A stretch of 64,000 nt of DNA from assembly GCF_003589595.1 (NCBI RefSeq), contig NW_020653856.1, positions 3,989,574 to 4,053,573 on the forward strand. The letters are read 5' to 3'. Shown in pieces: positions 21,698 through 32,881 of this stretch (position 1 is its first letter; each line of letters opens with the position of its first letter). A program made the position numbers and the translations under genes. Under the pieces are notes generated by a model. That model searched no databases and was not told where the DNA came from. It saw only the letters and a program-made list of their open reading frames with translations. This stretch comes from Hyposmocoma kahamanoa. Lineage: Eukaryota > Arthropoda > Insecta > Lepidoptera > Cosmopterigidae.

Positions 21698-21885
21698 CTT
21701 TAAGACTTTAACCCACTTCAAAAAAGGACGTGTTCTCAATTCGACTGAAGTTTTTTTTAAACAAATTACGCAATAACTCCTAAAATAAGATGTGGAAGCG
21801 AAAAGCTTCGTGGGAATACGGGGAATATCCACAAAAATCTTTTCATAGAAACCAGTTATGAGTTTTAGATATTGAAATATAGACA
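21698..21885 (+). repeat. Repeat F partial copy
   Basis: 'acccacttcaaaaaaggacg', 'ttctcaattcgactgaag' and 'acgcaataactcc' match the family start. The rest diverges. Confidence 0.6.
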
Positions 21886-22051
21886 ATAATTTTCGAAATG
21901 TAGGGGAGTTTACGTTAATGTTTTGTCCGTCGAGTAGAGATTAAGCTCTTGTGTCTCTACCATCAGTTCACAGTGACTAAAAATAATAACATTTAGTATA
22001 TTTTACGAGGGAATAAAGCGAAGATAGTGATGCGATAAAATCGATAAAACA

Positions 22052-22240
22052 AAGTGAATTAATCTTTATTTCATAGGTAAGCAAATTACACTCGAAATAG
22101 TCATACTGATTAAACTCTACTGCTCATTCGCAAGGATTCCCCTGAGAAAAATGAGCAAGAAACTCTAGGAGTTGCTCTTTATAAATACACATTTATCATT
22201 ACAATATTTAATTTAAACATCTTAGATCGAGACTACCTGC
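22052..22240 (-). mobile_element. Jockey/CR1-like LINE 3' end
   Basis: Minus-strand match to the tail at 35040-35260: 'ctcttgcaggtagtctcgat', 'gtaatgataaatgtg', 'agagtttcttgctcat', 'gcttacctatgaaataaag'. It is 5'-truncated at the end of the ORF. Confidence 0.65.
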
Positions 22241-22495
22241 AAGAGACAATCGAATGATAGCCATGAAGTGGTTTCAGAAACGTGAGACGTCCTGCAGAGA
22301 GACAGTTCAACATCTCGGGCCGGAGGCGAGAGAACAGTGCAAGATCGTGATCGATGGCATAACAAACTACAGGAGCCTTATATCCAGCAGTGAGAGAAAT
22401 CGGGTTTTGGACAGTGATGATTTTACACGGCATTTTAGGCACTCTGTAGTGTCCTAGTCGAACTGTGTTGTGAGAGATAAAAAGAACTAATTTTA

Positions 22496-23070
22496 TAATG
22501 CCAAATGGCGCGATAAAACAAGCAGTGCGCCTAGTGGCTAGCCCACACTCGTCCATCGTAGTTGCAATGTCACTCAGAGCTTTAGAGTGTAACCACACAC
22601 GCGTGATTGCGTCGATGCAATCGCCTATGAATCTCAAGTGTAGCGATGCATATAGATGCGGTCGCGCGCTTGCAACCCTGCCTAAAATCGCGCGCGTGTA
22701 AAGGTAGACGATTAACGACTGCATCGCTGATAAAATTCACCGTGTGTAACCGCTCTTAAATCGTAAAGATCTAGGCGCTGCCACTGCGCCCCGTCACACT
22801 GAGACCTAACTTATATGAATGTTTTAATGTTCACGTTTCTGATTTTGCATTTTTTCATTTAGATTTTTATTGTGCACTAACACTGAGTTCCTTAAAATTT
22901 AATTTTGTTTTACTAACTCTTTTGTATGGACCACCTCTCAAGTCTGAAATAAAGTTATTATAACTTCCCGTGCGCCTGTAATTTCACTAGCACCCTTACC
23001 CTGCAAAACCGGAACGCATTAATGTTCACACTGGACGAGACTTTCACAGGGAGCTCTATTACTACTATAA
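22496..23070 (-). mobile_element. Repeat A copy interrupted by MITE-9
   Basis: Blocks of repeat A on the minus strand occur at 22496-22584, 22756-22808 and 22975-23070. The first gap is filled by MITE-9 (22585-22755). The second (about 22809-22974) holds AT-rich sequence of unknown origin. Confidence 0.7.
22585..22755. mobile_element. MITE-9 with TTA duplication, nested in repeat A
   Basis: 171-bp element with ends 'gagtgtaaccacacacg' and '...cgtgtgtaaccgctc'. It is flanked by TTA at 22582-22584 and 22756-22758. Uninterrupted repeat A copies read 'gagctttaaatcg' with one TTA, so the insertion is precise. A 3-bp TTA duplication suggests a PIF/Harbinger-type element. A 163-codon minus-strand frame crosses the junctions and is not a gene. 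Confidence 0.85.
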
Positions 23071-23404
23071 AGAAGAAGCTCCTCTCGCGACTGACGCGCA
23101 ACGTCCCGATTCAATTAGTCCATCCGTTTGGGGGCTACAATGCCAAAGACAGGTAAAAGTTTCAAAGTTCTGCCTACCCTCTTTTTGAGAATTATCACAC
23201 TTATTCACGCGGAATTGGCTTGAGCACGTCAGAATTATAAGTACGAATAAGAAGTAGCGCGTTTCGCTTCGGCAGGAACCGCTCGACAAGACAACACACG
23301 CCTTTTGAGCTCTTATTACATTAGACAACATAACATACGTTGCTCTGACAAAGCAAATAACTAAAACACTTGTGTTATGGAAATCGGAATCAACGTCGGT
23401 ACCT

Positions 23405-24365
23405 ATCGAAAAGGTATTGTTTGCTGACGACACATCCTTGATTTTTAAAACAGACAGACATTAACTATGACCATATTAATGATACCCTCACTAAGGTAAT
23501 TTATTGGTTTAATGCTAACAATTTATTGCTTAATGCCAAGAAGACAAAATGTGTTAAATATGAATTACCTAACGTAAAATCGACTAGTCCAAGCATAGAA
23601 ATAAACGGAGAAAAGGTAGACCTGGTTAATAAAGCAGTCTTCTTGGGAGTGACCTTAGATAGTAAACTTCAATGGTTTCCACATATATCTTCCCTGGCCA
23701 GCAAATTAAGCTCCGCTGCATACACAAAGCGGTAGTAAATTGTAAAGCGGCAGATATTCAAACCATAGTAGTATTGCAAAAACGGGCGACTCGTTCTGTG
23801 TACCCGGTACCCGAGGGTTTCTCTCAGAGAAAAGTTTAAGGCGACTGGTATCATGACTGTGGCATCAAGTAGGTATGTACATTTACTCAAATATTTTATA
23901 TGCCCGTAAAAATATACATAATTTCAATAAGAAAGAAGATATCCATAATATTAACCTTAGAGCTAAGTCCAAACTCACGGTACCACGATTTCGTTTAACC
24001 AAGGTAAACAACTCTTTTATGGGGAACTGTATACGTTTTTACAATAAGATCCCGGAGCATATATTTAGATTATTAATTCCTAAGTTTAAAAACTACATTA
24101 AAAATATATTGAATGAAAAGTCATATTACAAAATTGAAGACTACGTGATAGATAAAGATGTATGGAAAGACGACATGGCTCTAGATTCCACACAAATTTG
24201 ATTCAAAGTGCATTCCATAGCATTTAAGTTCATTTGAAAAGAGCAATCCCTAGAGTTTCTTGATCGTTCTTCTCAGGGAGGTCAGCGTAGTGAACGAGCA
24301 GTAGTTTAAATGTGACGTTTTCAAGTATAAATTTATTTTACCTATGGATAAATGATTCTTTGACT
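23405..24365 (+). pseudogene. Jockey/CR1-like LINE, RT catalytic motif to 3' end
   Basis: It starts at the catalytic block VLFADDTSLIFKTDRH (about 23416-23462) and continues FNANNLLLNAKKTKC, INGEKVDLVNKAVFLGVTLD and SSLASKLSSAAY. A deletion has removed the segment around SYGILMWGG. Then follow the VSLREKF region and IYSNILYARKNIHNFNKKED, LRAKSKLTVPRFRL, CIRFYNKIPEHI and KDVWKDDMALDSTQI before a stop at about 24201. The 3' UTR runs to a TTTGACTTTGAC end. Stops and frameshifts before 23526 and around 23735-23875 make it inactive, but the last 108 codons are intact. It is a close relative of 63505-64000 and 59996-60330. Confidence 0.85.
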
Positions 24366-24376
24366 TTGACCACAGA

Positions 24377-24480
24377 CACTCAGACCCGAGACAATATATA
24401 GAAAATTTCGTTTCTACATTGGCCCAGCCGGGGATCGAACCCAGGACCTCTGCGATGGCTACACAATGACCACGGAGGTC
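24377..24480 (-). mobile_element. tRNA-derived SINE fragment
   Basis: The minus strand reads 'cgacctccgtggtcattgtg', then a perfect B box within 'ggttcgatccccggctgg', then a body ending near 'gggtctgagtgtctgtgg'. This is a different SINE family from SINE-1 to SINE-3. Confidence 0.6.
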
Positions 24481-24510
24481 GCCATAGACATAAAGCTCTT
24501 CCTTATCGGC

Positions 24511-24882
24511 TTAACGCAATTCCGTGTCAATAAGCGTAGTGACCATACGTCCCGCTTTTAAGATTCCTGTCTCGCCGTCCCAACGACTTAAAAATGTTCC
24601 GCTTTGACAAAAGAGGAGACGCGTAAAAATAAATGTAATATAATGGCGCGAAAGCGAAGCATCAAGAAGCCTTGTCGCCAGGTTCTTTTGTACTTTTGGT
24701 GGTGGTGATGTGCGGTTGGCGGCGGTTGGCGGCAGCTGCGGTGGAATAGATTTAAAATCTAAGCCTCTCATATTTGAAAAATTTAGATCGTCCCTCAAAA
24801 TATACACAGCCAGCCCATCAGACCACACAAGATCAGTTCTTTTTAAGTAATTTTTAAACATTAAACATTTCGGAACTATCAT
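24511..24882 (-). pseudogene. Possible LINE endonuclease-domain remnant
   Basis: The 123-codon minus-strand frame begins with a block FKNYLKRTDLVWSDGLAVYI followed by LRDDLNFS. This resembles the RTDR...GGGVAIYVRDDL segment of LINE AP-endonuclease domains. The remainder (PPQLPPTAANRTSPPPK) is low-complexity and not recognisable. The call rests on that short block, so it is tentative. Confidence 0.35.
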
Positions 24883-24999
24883 AAATATGTACTTTATTTT
24901 TAAAACAATAATAAATTTACAGGCGTCCCGCTCTGAACCAAAATAATAATGATCACATTAGTAACGCAGGTACATAAAAAAAATTGGAGGTTATATCCT

Positions 25000-25635
25000 T
25001 ACCTAATATGGTTTATTTATGTCGCATTCAGTTTCTAAATACGTTATCTAAACATGACATGAACTATCGCATAACTAACAAATGTCCATCGTTAAAATTT
25101 GCGGGAACTTAAACCGTCGTCGTATTTTATGGCTGTGTTAACATTTCAAGTGTTATTTTTGCTCCTCGCGGCTTGAAATGTAAAAATAATAAACACAAAA
25201 GCGTTAACAGAACAAAGGCTTCTGGTAAACAACTTAATAAACTTGATTCAAACAACTCACAAGAATGCAGTAGGTAAGATAAGTTGTCCACAATACAAGC
25301 TCAAAATAAAATTGAAGTTAATGGTACATTGTAATTACAGCAGCGGAAGCGGGAATTTCTGCGTATTCTTCGACACGTGTAAAAGTTTGTAAACAACCAT
25401 TGGAAAAGGGAAACGAATTGATAAACGAAATTATCTTGTTGATACTGCCGACAAGGACAAAACAATCCATAGAGGACACAAAGTCAGGTACCGCGGTGGA
25501 GATCAAGTCAAAATGACACCTGATGGAATAATTTCATTTTTGAATGACTAAATGTTGTTACGAGCTGGTAGCATACGTTTCAACTCCGGGAAAACTTTTA
25601 ATACGCTACAAGCTATAAACGTTTCGTTAGTAGAT
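25000..25635. other. Unassigned DNA
   Basis: No gene or repeat family was recognised. A 62-codon minus-strand frame has no known motif. Confidence 0.35.
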
Positions 25636-25639
25636 TTTT

Positions 25640-25722
25640 AATAACAAGTGACGGAACGAACGAGTCGTACGCCTGATGATAAGCGACTCGCCTGTCAATA
25701 GCAATGCCACTCAGAGCTTGCG
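25640..25722 (-). mobile_element. Repeat A 3' fragment
   Basis: It retains 'gagtggcattgctattgac', 'gcgagtcgcttatcatcagg' and 'cgttccgtcacttg' on the minus strand. Confidence 0.55.
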
Positions 25723-26009
25723 CACTACGTTCGATTCATATTCCGAATCCGAGAAATGATGGTCCGAATTGTGACATGGATTATTTTATATCTAGGTGTA
25801 CTAGTGATATTCGTATTTTCTTGGATACGAATCGGGCTTAGTGCATAAGCGACATCATCAACAACTGGGTACGGGTTTCCTTAAACTTAGGGTTCAGGCC
25901 ATAGTTCGCTACGCTACGTTTTCCAAGGCTTGTGAACCTTCTTTGATATGTAGATTGTAGACTGACTTTATTGCCTTTTTGGAATACACTGTTTTGTATC
26001 CAGGGTTTA

Positions 26010-26318
26010 GGCTGCCTTTCCACCAGAGATGTGCGCGTTGAGGCGGTGTGCGAGGCAAAAATCCACGAATAGGATTACTTATAGCCTTATGACACTAACT
26101 GACACTGACACATCGCCACCGTTCACCACACCACACCGTACCCCGTATGCGCGGGCCATAGCTAAAAATAGTCCGTCACGCATCGTGGCTGCTGCACATC
26201 CTCTCACCGCCTACCTACCTCGCACAGCTTTGGTGGAAAACGTCACACCGTTTCACAGCGTCGCTACATATCCTCGCAGCGTCTCGCTACTTCGCACTTC
26301 CCTGGTGGAAAGGCAACC
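26010..26318. mobile_element. MITE-8 with TTA duplication
   Basis: 309-bp element with ends 'ggctgcctttccaccag' and '...ctggtggaaaggcaacc', flanked by TTA at 26007-26009 and 26319-26321. The inner arms also pair partly (gtgcgcgttgaggcgg facing cgcagcgtctcgctac). The TTA duplication suggests PIF/Harbinger origin. The 105-codon frame within it is not a gene. Confidence 0.8.
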
Positions 26319-26985
26319 TTATTCAAATTTTAAAGTACAGTTATAGTGTTTTGCTACAACGTATAAAATTAGTAAATATTTCCCTAAAGAAATTGTTATT
26401 CTGTAAATCTTGATTTGATGAGAAAGGAAGTTTCCTGACGATTCAAGAAACATAGTCAAACTTATCATATAAGATTTAAACTGAACTACGCCCGTTTACG
26501 ATAAGAACCGTCCAAGGCCAAGTGTCAAACATGATGTGCTCTTGACTGTACAAATGACACATCCCAGACTGGTGGATACATTTTATGCCAATTTATGGGT
26601 CTCCTGGTGCAAGTTCGGTACCGGTGCCTACGCTTCTTTTTGTATGAAAATTGTTTTTGGCATTTACCTCGGATCATAAGGTCCTAGGGGGCTCTTAAAT
26701 AAAAAATGAGACAAAAAAGGAATACAATGTTAACCCGAATAAAAATATTCCAGGCGCCTTCCGCGTGACCCCAAAACCTTATTTTGATTTGTGCACAAAT
26801 CGTAAGTGTGAAAATCAGTTTTATAATTAACTTTTTTAACACCAATGGACTTTATCGTTAAAAAAAAGAAATCTTTTTGAAATTTTCTAAAATATCTATT
26901 GAAATTGCATTTAAATTATAGTAGTGTGTTTTATTATACCTTCAATATAATACTAAACAGTTCACACATTCATACATGTTTTAGC

Positions 26986-27290
26986 AACAGTAGAGCTCCT
27001 GTGATAGAGTTGGCCCAGGGAAGTACTGCCACCTTACCTATTTCTGCCGCCAAACAGTAGTGTTGTAATGTTAACATTACTGTGTTCCGGTTTTGAAGGG
27101 TAAGGGTGCTGGTGAAATTACAGGCACATGGGACTTGTCAACTTATGTCTCAGGGTGACGGGCGCAGTGGCAGTGCCCCTCAGATCTTTGCGATTTAAAG
27201 CTCTGAGTGGTACTGCAACTGTTATGGACAGGAGTGTAGCTCACCATCAGGCGCACGACTTGTTCGTCCTGTCACTAGAAATCATAAAAA
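26986..27290 (+). mobile_element. Repeat A copy, full length and well preserved
   Basis: The best reference copy of the family. It runs 'agcaacagtagagctcctg', 'gggaagtactgccacctt', 'gccgccaaacagtagtg', the palindromic 'taatgttaacattac', 'ttccggttttgaagggtaag', 'cacatgggacttgtcaac', 'cagtggcagtgcccctcag', 'ttgcgatttaaagctctg', 'caggcgcacgacttgttcg', ending 'gtcactagaaatcataaaaa'. The family encodes no protein that I recognise. Confidence 0.85.
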
Positions 27291-28075
27291 TAAATCGTTC
27301 AGAAGACGTCAGAAAAATAAAACTATAAGAGAGAATGTTTGCTTAAAAAATCAAATACACTAAAAATCTATCGACTTTACCTTATCCCTATGACAAACGT
27401 CAAATTAAGTGTCACAGGGATCATCCTAGTTTGCGTTTAGTATAGTTTCCGTGAAATCTTGCCTTTGAGGATTTCCATCAATGTTCTACATTGTCAGCAC
27501 TGTCATCATTATGGGAATATGACAAAAACCGATGCGCGTAACAAGAAGAATATAAAAAGATTGATGTATGTAAGTGAACTATAAAATTGATTATTCAGTA
27601 ACATAATGTACAGAGAAAACTAAAGACTACTTATGTGATTTAATGTAAAAATAACACATGTACCTGAACTAGGAAATTCCTGTATTTCATGTAAAAAGTA
27701 CTACTAATTATAAACGTTGATACTATTAATATTATAAATACTTTTTAGGAGAATCTTATGAAATAAAATTAAACAATTAAACAGTATATTGCCAATCAAA
27801 AAAATGTACACTTAAAGAAGACAACATTTATTTTCCGATAATAAATAAATTCTCTGTATCCTCATAGGACATATTTTGAAGAGCTTCTTGGAGAATTTTC
27901 TTTACCTTAAAGCAACAGAAATTATAAATGGAATATTTGGCGTTTAATTTATTGTACAAAAATGGTCCAAGAAACACTGTGTTTCGTGGTTATTCACTAA
28001 ATACTGAAAATGAAGTCATATCTGACTAAATATAAAAACAGTAAGAAGTCATAATCATATAGATATAGATAGTAA
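27291..28075. other. Unassigned AT-rich DNA
   Basis: No gene or repeat family was recognised. Confidence 0.35.
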
Positions 28076-28275
28076 TAGCCAATGCGACCTTACCTATTTT
28101 TGCCGCCAAGCAGTAATATGAGCATTAGGTTTTGAAGGCACATGGGACTTGTCAACTTATGTGTCAGGGCGACGGATGCAGTGATCAGATCTTTGTGATT
28201 TAAAGTTCTGGCACTGTCATAGACAGACGTGTCGCTTATTACCAATGGCACGACTTATACGTCTCGTCACGTGGT
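28076..28275 (+). mobile_element. Repeat A copy, internally deleted
   Basis: It lacks the first 40 bases and has a deletion between 'gttttgaagg' and 'cacatgggacttgtcaac'. The 3' half is recognisable through 'gtgtcgcttattacca' to 'cgtcacgtggtat'. Confidence 0.7.
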
Positions 28276-28497
28276 ATACAAAACGATCATTTGGTAACAA
28301 GAGGTTTGCCATTATCGTGCAAAATGGCGATCAGTAGCCTCTGCCTACCTCATTGGGAATCCAAAGAAGTTAGTATACACATATCTATGGGACAATAGTT
28401 CGTCGTCCACAATACAAAGATTAAGATCGCTATACCTCAATCTCGATGTCGGCGTCAGTAAAAAACGTTTAACAAAAACCTGAAACACACAGAGAGC

Positions 28498-29161
28498 GGG
28501 TCATTCCAGCGAAAATTGTCATTTAGCCGCGGTTCAAAAAAAAATAATTACAAAATTTGGTTTTAATTGTAATGACTAGAATACGCCCAATAAATCAAAT
28601 CGTTAGAAATAAATGACATTTCTCGGGTATTGTATAATTATTGTACTTTTTGTCTTCATTAACGCAGTCTTAGTGGTGTCGTCTATAGTGAAGCATTTTT
28701 TCCTATAATGTTAGCAACAATTTTCGCGGTTATTGGTGAGTCTTTCTAAAAAAGTTATTACTGTGGAAGGAAACACTATTTACGAAACAGTGATAAGTGA
28801 TTCCAAGATAAGTAGAATTAGACCCACCCGACCCGACATGCGCCCGACTCGCGCCCGATCCGCACCCGGGCCATTCCAAAGTGTAATAGTGTTTTCTTCC
28901 ACAGTAATAACTTTTTTAGAAAGACGCACAAATAACCGCGAAAATTGTTGCTAACATTATAGGAAAAAATGCTTCACTATAAACGACATCACTATGACTG
29001 CGTTAATAAAGACAAAAAGTACAATAATTATACAATACCCGAAAAATCTCATTTATTTCTAACGATTTTATTTATTGGGCGTATTCTAGTCATTACAATT
29101 AAAACTAAATTGTGTAATTTATTTTTTTTGAACCGCGGTGTCATTTTCGCTGGAATGACCC
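28498..29161. mobile_element. MITE-5, long near-perfect foldback with GC-rich core
   Basis: Left arm 28498-28780 and right arm 28885-29161 are reverse complements over about 280 bp with few mismatches. Outer ends are 'gggtcattccagcgaaaa' and 'ttttcgctggaatgaccc'. The central 100 bp hold GC-rich 'cccgacccgacatgcgccc' material related to MITE-4. The outer flanks ('gaaacacacagagagc' left, 'ccctgtgtgtttcacgc' right) are also MITE-4 termini. A solo right arm is at 52126-52398. The high arm identity suggests youth or recent gene conversion between arms. Confidence 0.8.
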
Positions 29162-29205
29162 ACCCTCACTCGACAAGCGCCCACTCCCTGTGTGTTTCAC
29201 GCTTA

Positions 29206-30213
29206 AGTACAGTATGTAAATGAGGTTATAACTTTTGTTCTCGTATGTCCGAAAAATATATAATATATTACCTTTATTAATTCTTGAATAACGTAGAGTA
29301 AATACGTAATTGAAGAGGCGTACATGATTATCGGTCGCATAGACTTCCTTTTGAATTACTTTTTCCTTAAACTTTAATAATGGGGAAGAAAGGGCGTAAA
29401 AGCCAAACTATTCAGTTGACTAGTCCAAAACAATAATTTATAAATGTTTTGGTTCATAACTATTTATTTCTATAACTTCGTTTGGATAAAAAATATATTT
29501 TTCGAGAAATAACAAAACTTTGAGTAGTATACAGATCGAAAGAGTATGAAAATTTTACTCAACCACATCGACAACTAATTTTTGATAAAAAAATAAACAC
29601 TTTCTTTATTTAAATCTTAAAAAAGCCTCATACGATTCCAGTCGCTAAAAGTAATTTCACAGTGGCAACATTTAGCTTAAAAGCGTTGACGAACACCATA
29701 AATAATTTTTCTTATTTTTTTTTTTATGTCTACATTTAAGTAAACGTATATATCGTTTTATTTATTGTACAGGATAAATGCAGTTCTATTTTTAAACAAT
29801 ATTATGTAAAAATTACGAAACATTAATCAATGGTACGAACATTTACTGCGAAACGTGTGTTCCAGAATGGGAACGCGGCTGGTACTGTCTTTAATAAGGT
29901 TTGGGGAAATTAAGTAAAATTGATATAATTCATCCCCTTTGGCACTTCTATTAAATAATTAATTTTCGTCAAAATGTCTAAATTACTTTTATGAGCGTTT
30001 TTAGGTTACGCATTAATTTTAGCGTAGAATTAATTAATTGCGGAGATGACAGAGACTAGTTGATTGACGTAAATGTGACAGTGCAATTGTATTAATTAAA
30101 TATTTTATGTGATGGACTGCACGCAGACGTGATTACAACTGCAAGCGCCGGCTGCAGTCACTGTGAACGATAAGTCCGAATAACTAAATCAGCAGTTGAC
30201 ATTCTTAAGAGAC
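29206..30213. other. Unassigned AT-rich DNA
   Basis: No gene or recognised repeat. Confidence 0.35.
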
Positions 30214-30216
30214 TAT

Positions 30217-30367
30217 GGGTCGTATTCCAGAACTCTATTATATATTCTGGAATACTGGAAGTCAATTGTAGTTTTGCCATTAGGGTCGTATTTCCAGTGC
30301 TTGAAATCATACTCAAGTCTGCTCAAATCCTGACTTGAGCATTGAGTAGAGTTCTGGAATACGAGTC
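30217..30367. mobile_element. MITE-1 copy with TAT duplication
   Basis: Ends 'gggtcgtattccagaact' and '...gttctggaatacgagtc' (right end mutated), flanked by TAT on each side (30214-30216, 30368-30370). It carries the internal 'gggtcgtatttccagtgc' motif. Confidence 0.75.
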
Positions 30368-30621
30368 TATATGATTTGTTTTATGTCTGAAACAACTTGA
30401 TTTTTAGTAGTAACGGCAGAAGGTAACGATTACTTAAGAGTTTAATCAAATTAAGGGTAATTCAAAAGCACGGTTAGTGAAATGGCAACTTTGTTTATAT
30501 TTTTGATCGCAAATTCTACCACAGAAGGTGGTATGGGATTAAGGACGTGAGCTTGTTGACAAATTAAAATTGGAGGATCATTTGTGGTAGTCAAATAAAT
30601 GAATTTTCTTTCTTTCTTACT

Positions 30622-30970
30622 GCCACACCCTGAGACCAGAAACTTGACAAGTCCCATGTGCCTGTAGTTTCACCAGCACCCTTGCCCTTCAAAACCGGAA
30701 CGCAGTAATGCTGAAATAAGTATTGTGGCAGTTATTATTTCCCTGGATGAACTGTAGCAGTAGAGCTCCCTGTGAAAGTGTTCATCCATTTCCACCTCCA
30801 AGCGGTAATGTGAGCATTACTGCGTTCGGGACGCACATGGGACTTATCAACTTATGCCTTTTTTGTTAAGCGATTTGATAAGCGAACAGTGATAGAGCGA
30901 AGCGATAAGCGAACAGTGTGACACCACCAGACGCACGACTTGCTCGTCCCGCCTGACGTCTTGATATCAA
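30622..30970. mobile_element. Two repeat A fragments head to head
   Basis: A minus-strand piece (about 30622-30755: 'gacaagtcccatgtgcctg', 'ttcaaaaccggaacgcagta') meets a plus-strand piece starting 'agcagtagagctccctgtg' at 30756. The latter runs to 30858 and resumes at 30911-30970 ('cgcacgacttgctcgtcccg'). The gap has a tandem motif, gcgataagcgaacagtg, at 30880-30920. Confidence 0.65.
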
Positions 30971-31260
30971 AAAAAGGCGTTAGTGAAAGAATGCCTCTAT
31001 TCAGTCTAATTTTGAATAACCCTAATTTGTAGTTTCGGGGAACACTGATATCAGTATTGTATTCCAATTCTTTGCCGTACGCATTAGGAAGGAGAAAGCA
31101 AAGCTCTTCATGCGAATATGTGATATCTATATCAAAGACGGATGGACTATTCCGAACTTTGTAATCGACAAAAGGAAGTATGGTGAGGTAGGAACTAAAT
31201 GTAAAACTTCCGGCGCATACACTTCGAAATGTATTCGATAAAAATATTGTAGATATATAT
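30965..31260 (-). pseudogene. Jockey/CR1-like LINE C-terminal remnant
   Basis: A continuous minus-strand frame encodes FRSVCAGSFTFSSYLTILPF, then VDYKVRNSPSVF, DIDITYSHEELCFLLPNAYG, KELEYN and LGLFKIRLNRGI, the same terminal domain as at 13735-14300. It is better preserved there in frame but lacks RT motifs. A 31-bp direct repeat (cgataaaaatattgtagatata at 31238 and 31263) follows upstream. Confidence 0.65.
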
Positions 31261-31682
31261 TCGATAAAAATATTGTAGATATATCCACTAGTATTATTGA
31301 ATACAGATAGCATCTTCCAGGATGACGTCACGCAAAATGTAAGCTGATACAACGGCGGCAAATCGTAAATTATAACGATATTACGATGGAATCCTTAACT
31401 CGGTTATTTGATACTAATTTAACGCGTCCGATATGTGGATGTGCATTTGAAATGACACCTTAAGGTCATTGGAGTCTAGTTGCGAACCGTATTGCTATTT
31501 GAACTCAAGTTTGTTATTAACTGACGAGGACAGATTCAGGGACGTTGATATCTTCTTTCTGAACCGCATTCAATTCATAAATTATTTTCAAAAACATTTA
31601 CTGTAAAGATTTTAACAATTAAACAGAGCACACACGTGCATCTCCATGCAATTAAGGTTTGTTATGGTAGGTTATGAAGCCG

Positions 31683-31795
31683 TGGTAGCTAATGGTTTGA
31701 CCGCCTCTTTAAATAGAGGGCCGTGGGTTGGAATCTGAGCTCGCTAAATGAGAAACTTTGTAAATCTGCCGTCCGATAATTAAAAAGCGGCTAAG
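31683..31795 (+). mobile_element. tRNA-like SINE head
   Basis: 'gccgtggtagctaatggttt' and 'ccgtgggttggaatctgagc' are spaced like A and B boxes. The B box has G for C (ggttggaatc), so this is a decayed SINE or tRNA pseudogene rather than a functional tRNA. Confidence 0.45.
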
Positions 31796-32074
31796 TGACA
31801 AAATATTTTTTTGAAATATCATAAAAAACTATATTGATAATAGAATTTTATCTATAATAGATAATTAATTATTGAGAATAGAACTATAATGATATCGCAG
31901 CTATGCAACCTAACGATTTAGGGTAAATTTCGAAATATCGAACACGTTAACTAATTTGAAATGTTTTTAAAAGAGAATTTTGTGTTCTATGTTTTGATAT
32001 TTGACTATTTCTCACTTACCCGCGTTTTAATTAGTGGACGGCAGTAGCAACTGTAACAGCAGAAACTTTGTAAA

Positions 32075-32424
32075 TAGCCCCCTTTACACAGTCACTCTAT
32101 CGCACATGATCAGGAGCGTATAGAATTGCGCGCGCGAAGCCTGCACGCGCAATCGTGCGTCATTACCTCTTTGAAATTTTTTTAGCTAACTTTCTTTAGC
32201 GCACGATTGCTCGTGTTCGTTTTTGTATCAACGGAAAGAGCATCCATGTAAAGGCTAATAGCTCAGGACAGACCTCCTGAAACTGGCGCGTGTTGGAGTG
32301 CGCGATTGCGCGCGCAACTGATGAGGCAATCGCGCGATCTTTTCCTTCCAACATCTTTACGTGAGCGCTCTATCGCGCACGATTGTTGTATAACGAGCGA
32401 TAAAGTGTCTATGTAAAGCCCGCT
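32075..32424. mobile_element. MITE-13, 350-bp foldback with GCGCGC-rich arms
   Basis: Left end 'agccccctttacacagtcac' plus 'tctatcgc' pairs with right end 'gcgataaagtgtctatgt' plus 'aaagcccgct'. Internal arms contain several copies of 'gcgcgattg'/'caatcgtgcg'. AAAT flanks both sides (32071-32074, 32425-32428). Confidence 0.7.
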
Positions 32425-32464
32425 AAATGCCTAAATAAGTTTGTAATTTAGGAATATAATCGAA

Positions 32465-32580
32465 TTGAAAAAGGCCCGATGGTCATGGCTGACTACCAGC
32501 TCAGTCAGCTGCGACGTGAGACCTGTAAAGGGCCAGAAACGGTGGTTTATTTAAAATAAACAACAAATATACGAGATCAC
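32465..32580 (+). repeat. Repeat P copy
   Basis: 'ggtcatggctgactaccag', 'acctgtaaagggccagaaac', 'ggtttatttaaaataaacaa' and 'caaatatacgagat' match copies at 36061-36135 and 57590-57720. The same family hosts MITE-6 at 15.8 kb. Confidence 0.6.
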
Positions 32581-32881
32581 AGTGGCCAAAACCGTAAAGC
32601 TCGAAATGTACGTAACTTAGAATTTGGTAAATGCCGTCATAGAGCTACCACAATATAATATTAATTTGAAGAAATATTTATTCAAGACAAAGTAACACAA
32701 CGTATTTCCTGTGGGTGTTCTCGTTTTTTGGAGAAACGACGTTGGTAGCAGTCGACAGCGACATCGAAGGGGCGGACTCAGAATGATACGCAACACGTAA
32801 ATACCTGCGCTGGTGTCGTATTTGTGACTAGAAATACGAGTATAGATTACTGAATTAAGGCGAGAATATTTAGAGATATCC

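Noticed and set aside
22233..22724. 163-codon minus-strand reading frame, one of the longest in the window
   Set aside because: It spans repeat A, MITE-9 and flanking DNA, so it is a chance fusion of repeats.
23405..24201. Active reverse transcriptase
   Set aside because: FADD is present, but stops occur right after it and a central segment is deleted.
30852..31361. 169-codon minus-strand reading frame as a host gene
   Set aside because: Its centre is a LINE C-terminal domain and its end lies in repeat A; annotated as a LINE relic instead.
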